Notes under the pieces: model-generated
Seen by the model: the letters and a program-made list of their open reading frames with translations, nothing else
What the model was told of the DNA's origin: nothing
Databases searched by the model: none
Shown: in pieces, positions 54,293-62,297 of the stretch
Layout of the letters: each line of letters opens with the position of its first letter
Position numbering within the stretch: position 1 is the stretch's first letter
NCBI RefSeq assembly: GCF_012641265.1
Contig: NZ_JABAHZ010000002.1
Coordinates: forward strand, 1,054,001-1,118,000
DNA: 64,000 nt
Source of the DNA: Chitinophaga eiseniae
GTDB lineage: Bacteria > Bacteroidota > Bacteroidia > Chitinophagales > Chitinophagaceae
Direction: 5' to 3'
Made by a program: the position numbers and the translations under genes

Positions 54293-54360
54293 CGAAAAAG
54301 CCGAAAGGTTACCCTTTTCTGGTTTTTCGTTACATTTACGACCTTAATAAAAAAATAGGT

Positions 54361-54780
54361 ATGGTCAACCCGTTAAATCGTCCTGTTCGTGTATTGGTCG
54401 CCAAAGTGGGCCTGGATGGCCATGATCGTGGCGCCAAAGTGATTGCCGCCGCACTGCGGGATGCCGGCATGGAAGTGATTTACACTGGTCTCCGGCAAAC
54501 TCCGGAGATGGTGGTCAATGCCGCCCTCCAGGAAGATGTGGACGCTATCGGGGTGAGTATCCTCTCTGGCGCTCATATGACAGTATTCCCTAAAATCATC
54601 GCGGAAATGAAGGAAAAAGGCCTGAACGATGTACTACTGACAGGTGGCGGTATTATCCCCGATGCCGACATGGAAACTTTACAGGAGATGGGGGTGGGTA
54701 AACTGTTTCCCCCGGGTACTAATACCAAAGATATTTCCGAGTATATCACCCAGTGGGTGGCCGCTCACAGAAATTTTTAA
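54361..54780 (+). CDS. Cobalamin-binding subunit of a methylmalonyl-CoA-mutase-type enzyme
   Basis: 139 residues forming a stand-alone B12-binding Rossmann-like domain. [13 protein letters not shown] contains the DxHxxG motif (Asp19-His21-Gly24) that displaces the lower axial base; [11 protein letters not shown] and [12 protein letters not shown] are the remaining B12-fold motifs. It is the length and style of the small subunits of split mutases (MCM, ICM, HCM). The catalytic TIM-barrel subunit is not in the window; an enoyl-CoA hydratase gene lies 3 kb away. Confidence 0.9.
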   Translation: MVNPLNRPVRVLVAKVGLDGHDRGAKVIAAALRDAGMEVIYTGLRQTPEMVVNAALQEDVDAIGVSILSGAHMTVFPKIIAEMKEKGLNDVLLTGGGIIPDADMETLQEMGVGKLFPPGTNTKDISEYITQWVAAHRNF

Positions 54781-54866
54781 AATTTTTTCGGGATCGTCGT
54801 AACATTTCTTAAACCGGGTCGTCTTTAAGGTATTCCACATAAATCTAAAAAACCACAACCCGTATT

Positions 54867-55703
54867 ATGAAATGTAAGTTACTCCCGCTATTCCTGGTAC
54901 TGTTGCTGATAGGAAGTAGTGTTTTTGCCCAGGAGAAAAAAGATTCGGCCAGCACCCCGGCCGTTGATAGTACCGAAAAAACGACTTTTACCACCTTCTC
55001 TCTTATTTTTGGTAAATACCCTAAGCACCGGGAAGGGATATACGTAACGCGTGGTGGTGAAGGCGCCCTGTTGTCCTTTGCATCCATGAAGGAAAATGGG
55101 GAACATATGCGGAATATCCCCCGCTTTACCCTCTTTTTCAACGTAGGTACCAATTTTAACAAGGATGTGTCCAAAAACCTGGGCTTCTTCACCGGTATCA
55201 ACATTAAGAATATAGGGTTAATTTCCAAACCTACCGACTCCCTGAAGCTGAAGCAGCGGGTATATACCTTAGGCGTTCCGCTGGGATTCAAGATCGGAGA
55301 TGTAACTGGCGGTAGCTTCTTCTTCTTCGCCGGCGGCGAAATTGACCTGGCCTTTAACTATAAGGAAAAACAATTTATAGATGGTAAGAAGGTGCATAAA
55401 TTCAACGAATGGTTCAGCGACCGTACCCCGCTCCTGATGCCTTCCGTTTTTGCAGGCTTCCGTGTCAACCCCGGCTTCGGCTTAAAAGTGCAGTATTATC
55501 CGCAGAACTTCTTTAACCAGGATTTTAAAACAAAAGATAAGGCAACAGGCAACAGCATCTATCCTTACAAAAACCTCGAGGCCAACCTGGTATTTGTGAC
55601 CCTGGGATATAACTTTAGCGGGGTGAATTATTTTAAAGTAAAGAGAAAATCGCACTATATGAAGATGAAAAGTGGCAAAGCGGAGTTTGAAGTAAACTAT
55701 TAA
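54867..55703 (+). CDS. Outer-membrane beta-barrel-like protein
   Basis: 278 residues with signal peptide (SSVFAQ), a short Ser/Asp linker, then amphipathic strands ending with aromatic residues (FTLFFNVGTNF, VYTLGVPLGFKIGD, SFFFFAGGEIDLAFNY, LEANLVFVTLGYNFSG). The last strand does not end in the usual Phe; a charged tail KRKSHYMKMKSGKAEFEVNY follows. Family not named. First of a same-strand run with the PorT-like gene and an S41 protease. Confidence 0.75.
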   Translation: MKCKLLPLFLVLLLIGSSVFAQEKKDSASTPAVDSTEKTTFTTFSLIFGKYPKHREGIYVTRGGEGALLSFASMKENGEHMRNIPRFTLFFNVGTNFNKDVSKNLGFFTGINIKNIGLISKPTDSLKLKQRVYTLGVPLGFKIGDVTGGSFFFFAGGEIDLAFNYKEKQFIDGKKVHKFNEWFSDRTPLLMPSVFAGFRVNPGFGLKVQYYPQNFFNQDFKTKDKATGNSIYPYKNLEANLVFVTLGYNFSGVNYFKVKRKSHYMKMKSGKAEFEVNY

Positions 55704-55725
55704 GACATTAATACGTTATTTTAAT

Positions 55726-55758
55726 AACCGGGACTAATTCAATTAGTTCCGGTTTTTT
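55726..55758 (+). terminator. Terminator between the two beta-barrel genes
   Basis: Arms AACCGGGACTAATT and AATTAGTTCCGGTT separated by one base, followed by a T-run. Confidence 0.8.
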
Positions 55759-55797
55759 GTTTTCAAGAGAGTCTGATATCACCCAAAATGGAACCAT

Positions 55798-56553
55798 ATG
55801 AAACGAAGTCTATTCCTTGTTAGCACGTTACTACTCCTGTGTACCAATTATGTCCAGGCCCAATTTGAGATAGGCGTTTCCGGAGGATACAATAAAAATT
55901 ACCTGCATACCAGCACTGGTTACAGGGCTTACACAAAATATGATGCTTTAAGCGGATTTACAGTGAGCATCCCCATACAATATCACTTCAATAATTGGCT
56001 GGCTGTAGAAGCGGATCCGGGTTACATTCAGAAGAATTACGAGCAGAAAAGGGACCACTTCTTTGATGGTATTTATCAAAAAAATACCAATAGTTATATC
56101 CAGTTGCCTGTTATGGCACATTTCTCTTTTGGCGGCGATAAGCTGAAAGGGTTTATGAACCTGGGTGGGTATGGCGCCTATTGGGCCAGCGGGCGCATTA
56201 AAGGAGCTATGGCCAATCCCTTTAACCTGGGACCGGATATTCCCGATAATCAGCAGACTTATACTTTCTTTGAATACGATAAAGCGTACAACTATAATGA
56301 AAAGTATAGCTTCGATAGCCGTCGCGACCGCCGCATGGAATTTGGCCTCCTGGCTGGCGCTGGCATTGAATACCTGCTACAGCAACGCTACCGCATTTTT
56401 GTGGAAGGCAGGTATTATTATGGGCTAACCGATCAGCAGAAAAGCTATATGATCAACCAGATACCGCGTTACAATGATACTTATGTGATCCAGGCCGGCT
56501 GCCTGTTTAATCTTAAAAATATCTTCCACCCTGAGTCGGCTACTGCAGAATAA
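55798..56553 (+). CDS. Porin-family (PorT-like) outer-membrane protein
   Basis: 251 residues: signal peptide ending YVQAQ, then repeated beta-strand segments (FEIGVSGGYNKNYLH, VSIPIQYHFNNWLAVEADPGYI, FSFGGDKLKGFMNLGGYGAYW, YRIFVEGRYYYGLTDQQ) typical of the small eight-stranded barrel family in Bacteroidota. Start ATG at 55798. Separated from the upstream barrel gene by a terminator. Confidence 0.82.
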   Translation: MKRSLFLVSTLLLLCTNYVQAQFEIGVSGGYNKNYLHTSTGYRAYTKYDALSGFTVSIPIQYHFNNWLAVEADPGYIQKNYEQKRDHFFDGIYQKNTNSYIQLPVMAHFSFGGDKLKGFMNLGGYGAYWASGRIKGAMANPFNLGPDIPDNQQTYTFFEYDKAYNYNEKYSFDSRRDRRMEFGLLAGAGIEYLLQQRYRIFVEGRYYYGLTDQQKSYMINQIPRYNDTYVIQAGCLFNLKNIFHPESATAE

Positions 56554-56580
56554 TTTCGTTCACTGTTAATAACTGATAAG

Positions 56581-57762
56581 ATGAAATATCTTGGTAAATA
56601 TATTGTGATCATCCTGGTATTGCTTGCCGGGGTTTCCTGTCGTAAAGAAATGCCGGAAATCAACGATCCGCAGAATACTATTGCTGCTAATTTCAATGAA
56701 GTGTTTGACGCCTTCTGGAATGGAATGAATAATAATTATATATTCTGGGATATTGACACGGTTAATTGGGATAATGTATATAAACAATACAAGCCGCTTT
56801 TTGCCAAGTTAAACCTAAATGATTCCAATGATGTAAGAAAAGGATATACCTATTTTAAACAGATGACAGCCGGGTTGGTTGATTCGCACTATAATATTAC
56901 GTTTAATGATACCTGGCTGGTGGATTCCCCCAGTATCAGTCCTTCTTATGAGCGGAAGTCGGCCAGTCCCGGTTTTCACAATCCTATCAGTATTTTTCAT
57001 TTTTATGACACGATCCCACGCAAATACCTCGACCGGGGAGGTGCTATTCGTGGATTTACCAATACGGTAGATGGTTCAAACCAATATGTGGCAGTGTCAG
57101 GAACTATTCAACAAAACATTCTGTATTTTTTCTTCAGTGAATTTGCCTTGAAAGAACTGTATAAAACGGACACGGCTAATGGCGTAAAAAGGGTGGAACA
57201 ATATTTCTTCGATAAACTACAGAATACTGCCAATATCAAAGGGATTATTATTGACGTGCGTGGTAATCCGGGTGGCGCTTTGGCGGATCTTGATTTCCTG
57301 TTGGGAAGAATGATCGATAAGCAGCTCGATTTTGGCTATACCCGCTCCAAACAGGGAAATGGCCGCCTGGACTATTCTCCCTGGGCGCCGGCTTTTGCAA
57401 CGCCGCAGGCAGGGGCACGCAATATTACCGCGCCCATTGTGATGCTGGCGGATGCCTGGTCGGCAAGTATGGCGGAAATGACTACCATGGCGGTGAAGGC
57501 ATTACCCAACGGACATTTTGTGGGAGAACGTACCTGGGGCGCCAATGGCCCGCTGATTGGCAACCTGTTTTTTAACGGAGGCCAGTTTACCACCAATTAT
57601 ATGAACCTTGTATATACCTCTTCCCTGATGTTGAAATACAAGGATGGAAAAATTTATGAAGGAGTGGGATTCCCTCCGGATGTGGAAGTAAAATATGATG
57701 AAGCTGCGCTTAATCTCGGGCAGGACAAGCAACTGGAGGCTGCCATCGGGCTGATTCATTAG
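56581..57762 (+). CDS. S41 family peptidase lipoprotein
   Basis: 393 residues: signal peptide and lipobox (LLAGVSC|RKE), an N-terminal helical domain, and the tail-specific protease core with GIIIDVRGNPGGALADLD (substrate-binding strand) and DAWSASMAEMT (catalytic Ser, about residue 294-296). No PDZ domain is recognisable between the N-terminal domain and the core. It is located 27 bases after the porin-like gene, on the same strand. Acts outside the cytosol. Confidence 0.88.
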   Translation: MKYLGKYIVIILVLLAGVSCRKEMPEINDPQNTIAANFNEVFDAFWNGMNNNYIFWDIDTVNWDNVYKQYKPLFAKLNLNDSNDVRKGYTYFKQMTAGLVDSHYNITFNDTWLVDSPSISPSYERKSASPGFHNPISIFHFYDTIPRKYLDRGGAIRGFTNTVDGSNQYVAVSGTIQQNILYFFFSEFALKELYKTDTANGVKRVEQYFFDKLQNTANIKGIIIDVRGNPGGALADLDFLLGRMIDKQLDFGYTRSKQGNGRLDYSPWAPAFATPQAGARNITAPIVMLADAWSASMAEMTTMAVKALPNGHFVGERTWGANGPLIGNLFFNGGQFTTNYMNLVYTSSLMLKYKDGKIYEGVGFPPDVEVKYDEAALNLGQDKQLEAAIGLIH

Positions 57763-57806
57763 GTTATCAAATATTGCTTAATATTGATAAACTAAAAATA
57801 CGGCCC

Positions 57807-58583
57807 ATGTATCAGACGTTAAGCACAGCCATAGAGCAGAATATCCTGACTATTACGATTAATCGCCCGGAGAAAATGAATGCCCTCAACCAGCAGGTGC
57901 TGGCTGACCTGGCATTGGCGGTAGATGAAATATACGGCGACAAAACCATCAAAGGAGCTATTATCACCGGCGCCGGTGATAAGGCCTTCGTAGCCGGTGC
58001 TGATATCAGCGAATTCCTTACCCTGTCGAGCAAGCAGGGAGAAGAATTGGCAAAAAAAGGTCATGTGATTTTTCAACGGATAGCATCCTGCCCCAAACCC
58101 GTTATCGCTGCAGTGAATGGTTTTGCCCTGGGCGGTGGTTGCGAACTGGCCATGGCCTGTCATTTCCGCCTGGCCAGTGAAAATGCCAAATTCGGCCAGC
58201 CTGAGGTGAACCTGGGACTGATCCCTGGCTACGGTGGCACCCAGCGGCTTACAGAGCTGATTGGCAAAGGTAAAGCCATGGAGCTGATGATGACCGGCGA
58301 CATGATCACCGCTGCAGAAGCCCTGTCCTGGGGACTCGTGAATCACGTACTGAAGCCCGAAGAACTGTTGCCCAAAGCCAAAACCATCTTACTGAAAATA
58401 CAAACCAAAGCGCCGCTAGCCATTGCCCGGGTGATCAAATGCGCCAATGCGGCACTGGATAAAGACGTGGATGGTTATGAACTTGAACTAACAGAATTCG
58501 GGGCCTGCTTTGACACCAAAGACCTCGAAGAAGGTGCGGCCGCCTTTATCCAGAAAAGACAGCCGAATTTTAAGGGGGAATAG
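57807..58583 (+). CDS. Enoyl-CoA hydratase/isomerase
   Basis: Crotonase-fold enzyme of 258 residues from MYQTLSTAIEQNI, hydrating enoyl-CoA in fatty-acid or amino-acid degradation. The oxyanion-hole motifs are AFVAGADISEF and GFALGGGCELAMAC; the second glutamate is in FGQPEVNLGLIPG, followed by YGGTQRL. Both acid/base glutamates are present. The start ATG 57807 is more conserved than the extended frame from 57774. Confidence 0.94.
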   Translation: MYQTLSTAIEQNILTITINRPEKMNALNQQVLADLALAVDEIYGDKTIKGAIITGAGDKAFVAGADISEFLTLSSKQGEELAKKGHVIFQRIASCPKPVIAAVNGFALGGGCELAMACHFRLASENAKFGQPEVNLGLIPGYGGTQRLTELIGKGKAMELMMTGDMITAAEALSWGLVNHVLKPEELLPKAKTILLKIQTKAPLAIARVIKCANAALDKDVDGYELELTEFGACFDTKDLEEGAAAFIQKRQPNFKGE

Positions 58584-58584
58584 C

Positions 58585-58615
58585 TTGCTGACCTATCCTT
58601 AAAGCCGTACTTTTG
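58585..58615 (+). promoter_or_regulatory. fumC promoter
   Basis: TTG (58585-58587), 20 bases, then TACTTTTG (58608-58615), about 20 bases before the fumC ATG. Confidence 0.6.
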
Positions 58616-58635
58616 TACCCTTAAAAGTTTAAGTC

Positions 58636-60036
58636 ATGGAATTCAGAATAGAGAAAGACACAATGGGCGAGGTAAAAGTGCCTGTAAATGCCTATTATGG
58701 CGCCCAAACTCAGCGCTCCATTGAAAATTTCAAGATCGCGCAGGATATCAACAAAATGCCGAAAGAAATCATTAAGGCATTTGCTTACCTGAAGAAAGCC
58801 GCAGCTATCACCAACCTGGAAGCAGGCGTACTGCCAAAGGAAAAAAGTGACCTGATTGGCCAGGTATGCGATGAAATCCTGGAAGGTAAACTGGATAACG
58901 AATTTCCACTGGTAGTTTGGCAAACAGGCTCCGGTACCCAGTCTAACATGAACGTAAACGAAGTAGTGGCTTACCGCGCACACGTGCTTCACGGCGGTCA
59001 GCTGACCGACAAGGACAAATTCGTTCACCCTAATGATGACGTGAACAAATCGCAGTCCTCCAATGATACCTTCCCTACTGCCATGCACATTGCGGCTTAC
59101 AAAATGCTGCAGGAAGTAACCATCCCGGGTATCACCAAACTGCGCGACACCCTCGCTAAAAAAGCTGCCGCCTTTAAACATATCGTGAAAATTGGTCGCA
59201 CCCACTTTATGGATGCTACCCCACTTACTCTCGGACAGGAAATCAGCGGCTATGTAGCCCAGCTGACACATGGTCTGAAAGCTATCAACAACGCGCTGCC
59301 ACACCTGAGTGAACTGGCCCTGGGTGGTACTGCCGTAGGTACCGGTATCAATACACCTAAAGGCTATTCAGAAAATGTGGCAAAGAATATTGCCCGTTTA
59401 ACCGGTCTGCCTTTCGTAACGGCTGAGAATAAATTCGAAGCCCTGGCGGCACACGACGCTATCGTAGAAGCACATGGCGCCTTGAAAACCGTAGCTGTGA
59501 GCTTAATGAAGATCGCCAACGATATCCGCATGCTGAGCTCCGGTCCACGTGCAGGTATCGGTGAAATACATATCCCCGACAACGAGCCGGGATCTTCTAT
59601 CATGCCAGGTAAAGTAAACCCTACCCAGTGCGAAGCCCTCACTATGATTGCAGCACAGGTAATGGGTAATGATGTAGCGATCAGCATAGGCGGCGCTAAC
59701 GGCCACTTCGAGCTGAACGTGTTCAAACCGGTAATGATCTTCAACTTCCTGCATTCTGCCCGCCTGATTGGCGATGGCTGTGTAAGCTTCAACGATAAAT
59801 GTGCGGAAGGTATTGAACCTATTGAAGCTAATATCCAGAAGCATGTGCAAAATTCCCTGATGCTGGTAACTGCGCTCAACACCAAAATCGGCTACTACAA
59901 AGCGGCTGAAATTGCGCAAAAAGCACACAAGGAAGGCACTACCCTCAAAGAAATGGCCGTGAAACTGGGTTATGTAACCCCTGCTGAATTTGACGAGTGG
60001 GTAGTTCCCGCACACATGGTAGGCGAAATAAAATAG
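58636..60036 (+). CDS. fumC: Class II fumarate hydratase
   Basis: 466-residue iron-independent fumarase of the TCA cycle (fumarate + water to malate). The fumarase/aspartase signature [16 protein letters not shown] is complete; [12 protein letters not shown] and [18 protein letters not shown] hold active-site residues, including the conserved histidine. Length and start [16 protein letters not shown] are typical. Transcribed from its own promoter and ended by a strong terminator. Confidence 0.97.
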   Translation: MEFRIEKDTMGEVKVPVNAYYGAQTQRSIENFKIAQDINKMPKEIIKAFAYLKKAAAITNLEAGVLPKEKSDLIGQVCDEILEGKLDNEFPLVVWQTGSGTQSNMNVNEVVAYRAHVLHGGQLTDKDKFVHPNDDVNKSQSSNDTFPTAMHIAAYKMLQEVTIPGITKLRDTLAKKAAAFKHIVKIGRTHFMDATPLTLGQEISGYVAQLTHGLKAINNALPHLSELALGGTAVGTGINTPKGYSENVAKNIARLTGLPFVTAENKFEALAAHDAIVEAHGALKTVAVSLMKIANDIRMLSSGPRAGIGEIHIPDNEPGSSIMPGKVNPTQCEALTMIAAQVMGNDVAISIGGANGHFELNVFKPVMIFNFLHSARLIGDGCVSFNDKCAEGIEPIEANIQKHVQNSLMLVTALNTKIGYYKAAEIAQKAHKEGTTLKEMAVKLGYVTPAEFDEWVVPAHMVGEIK

Positions 60037-60055
60037 TCAACTTAATATTTATGGC

Positions 60056-60100
60056 AAGGGCTGACCGTCGGGCAAAACTGCTTCCTGGTCAGCCCTTTTT
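60056..60100 (+). terminator. fumC terminator
   Basis: Perfect 11-base arms AAGGGCTGACC and GGTCAGCCCTT followed by five T. Confidence 0.88.
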
Positions 60101-60261
60101 GTTGCTTTCCCTCCTATTTACTGCAAAACAGGCACAGTTAATATCTGATGATAAACGGCTAATTTTTGCAAATACCGGCCTTCGATTTATCTATACATTT
60201 AACTCCTTAGCACAGCAACCAAAACGATTACTTATCTAACTGTTTCCACTAAAAAGTTTTT

Positions 60262-60879
60262 TTGTCAGTTGTCCGGCTATACGATGAAGCGTCCATTTTC
60301 AAGAAAGTGGCAGAGGGTGATGAAGCTGCCTTCCGGGTGCTCTTTGACCAATACTGGGATACAGTGTATGGGGTAGCCCTGGCGCTTACCAAGTCGGAGA
60401 ATATGGCAGAAGAGATGGCCCAGGATGTTTTTGTGAAGTTGTGGCTGAAACGGGAAAAGCTGGCCGGCGTTGAAAATTTTGATGGATACCTGTTTACTAT
60501 TGCGCGCAATCATATCTATAATGTATTCAGGAAAAGAATAAAGACAGCGGCATTTACCAACCATTTACTGGACTATGCCGAAGATACTATTACTTCCTCC
60601 GATGCCCCGGATAAGCACCTGCTCTGCCATGAGCTGGAAAAGCAGGTGGCCGGCGCCGTTGAACATCTCTCCCAGCAACAACGTACTATTTATTCATTAA
60701 GCCGTCACCATGGCATGAGCCAGGACGAAATTGCGGCAACCCTCCACATTTCCCGGCACACGGTGAAAAGCCACATGAACAAGGCTTTGCACGTGATCCG
60801 CGATTACCTCCGTCACTACAGTATACTGGAAATATTACTCATGTGCTTCTTTGCACAGGCTACCTTTTTTGCCAGCTGA
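60262..60879 (+). CDS. ECF sigma-70 factor of a FecI/FecR system
   Basis: 205 residues. Region 2 spans FRVLFDQYWDTVYGVALALTKSENMAEEMAQDVFVKLW (landmarks VYGVALALT and EEMAQDVF), region 4 is LSQQQRTIYSLSRHHGMSQDEIAATLHISRHTVKSH (landmark GMSQDEIAATLH). A TAA at 60250 and no early ATG make TTG at 60262 the only plausible start. The C-terminus has a hydrophobic tail ILEILLMCFFAQATFF. It precedes fecR by 77 bases and probably transcribes this locus when released. Confidence 0.92.
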   Translation: MSVVRLYDEASIFKKVAEGDEAAFRVLFDQYWDTVYGVALALTKSENMAEEMAQDVFVKLWLKREKLAGVENFDGYLFTIARNHIYNVFRKRIKTAAFTNHLLDYAEDTITSSDAPDKHLLCHELEKQVAGAVEHLSQQQRTIYSLSRHHGMSQDEIAATLHISRHTVKSHMNKALHVIRDYLRHYSILEILLMCFFAQATFFAS

Positions 60880-60956
60880 AATTTTTTTTTGCTTTCCACT
60901 AATACCTCCTCTTTTTCCAGGTGTCTTTATAGTAACGTTCACCTTTTTGCTTTACA

Positions 60957-62153
60957 ATGGATAGTCAACATCTAAGAGAACTGTTGCAGCAACACCTTAA
61001 TAATGCCTTGCCTGTGGAAGATTTGCAGGCATTAATTAATCACCTGCGTGAAAACGGGCATTCGGAAGAGTTGTTGTCGGTAATAGAAGAAGCATTGGAA
61101 AGCGGGACGTTTACCGCGCAGGCAGATAAATCCCGGAAGGACCAGGTTTTCCAGGACATTCTCCGGAAGACAGGTAAAGGTGAAGATATATTACCCATAG
61201 AAGAGGAAAGCAGCCAGCTGCCTGTCAAAAGACGTACTGGTATATGGAAGGCAGCCGTAGCGGCCATGATCATCTTACTGGCAGGAACAGCTACCTATTT
61301 GATCAGGAAGCCTGCTGATCATCGCGGAACTACGATCAACCAGGTAGCAAAAGCAGATATATTACCGGGAAGCAATAAGGCCATCCTGACACTTACAGAT
61401 GGCAGCCATATTGAACTGGACAGTGCAGCCAGGGGAACCCTCACCCAGCAAGGCGCCGCGTCGGTAACGAAATTGAATAATGGTCAACTCGCCTATCAGA
61501 TCAGTAACCATACAGGAGCAGATGCTGTATACAATACGGTGACCACACCGCGCGGTGGTCAGTACCAGATCGTACTGCCAGACGGGACTAGAGTGTGGCT
61601 GAATGCTGCCTCTTCGCTGCATTTTCCTACCAGCTTTACCGGTAAAGAACGTATGGTGGAAGTAACCGGGGAAGCTTATTTTGAAGTAGCCAGGAAAGAA
61701 AATCAACCATTTAAAGTAGTAACACAAGGAATGGAAGTAAAAGTATTGGGTACACATTTCAATGTGAATGCTTATGCCGATGAAGCAGCCAGCAGTACTG
61801 TTTTGCTGGAAGGAAAGGTAATAGTGTCTTACCGGGGAAAAAATGTGTTGATGAATCCCGGCCAGCAGGCGCTGGTAAAAGAGGATATCAGGATAATGCC
61901 ACATGCTGATATAGAAACACTCATGGCCTGGAAAGAGGGCAAGTTTTCCTATAACAATATGGGGCTGGAAACGATTATGCGGCAAATAGCCCGCTGGTAC
62001 GATGTAGATATAATATTCGAAGATAAAATTGCTGATTCCTATAGCATGGAAATATCCAGGAATGTTCCATTATCAAAATTATTGCAATTCATGGAAATCA
62101 GCGGCGGTGTTCATTTTGTGATCAATGGAAGAAAAGTTATCGTAAGAAAGTAA
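60957..62153 (+). CDS. FecR family anti-sigma / signal-transducing protein
   Basis: 398 residues: cytosolic N-terminal segment (about 1-90), one TM helix (about 96-116, AAVAAMIILLAGTATYLI), and a periplasmic FecR domain with TTPRGGQYQIVLPDGTRVWLNA (landmarks GGQYQIVLPDG and WLNAASSL), then a DUF4974-type C-terminal domain ending GVHFVINGRKVIV. It should hold the sigma factor inactive and pass on the signal from the TonB receptor that follows. Confidence 0.95.
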   Translation: MDSQHLRELLQQHLNNALPVEDLQALINHLRENGHSEELLSVIEEALESGTFTAQADKSRKDQVFQDILRKTGKGEDILPIEEESSQLPVKRRTGIWKAAVAAMIILLAGTATYLIRKPADHRGTTINQVAKADILPGSNKAILTLTDGSHIELDSAARGTLTQQGAASVTKLNNGQLAYQISNHTGADAVYNTVTTPRGGQYQIVLPDGTRVWLNAASSLHFPTSFTGKERMVEVTGEAYFEVARKENQPFKVVTQGMEVKVLGTHFNVNAYADEAASSTVLLEGKVIVSYRGKNVLMNPGQQALVKEDIRIMPHADIETLMAWKEGKFSYNNMGLETIMRQIARWYDVDIIFEDKIADSYSMEISRNVPLSKLLQFMEISGGVHFVINGRKVIVRK

Positions 62154-62195
62154 GACCAACATTCAGATCAACCAAGAAATTGATGCAACGAAAAA

Positions 62196-62222
62196 CCGGG
62201 TAGTGTTTGCGGCACTGCCCGG
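62196..62222 (+). other. Hairpin between fecR and the TonB receptor gene
   Basis: 10-base arms CCGGGTAGTG and CACTGCCCGG without a T-run. Perhaps an RNA-processing or attenuation point that sets the receptor level separately from fecR. Confidence 0.4.
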
Positions 62223-62297
62223 CGGATTGTTGGATCAGTACAACTATACAATCATTTCGGGACTGACAATTGTTTACATCCAAACCTTAACAAAAGT

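Noticed and set aside
53953..54360. Extension of the B12-binding gene upstream to 53953
   Set aside because: It is antisense to glnS; the family start is the ATG at 54361.
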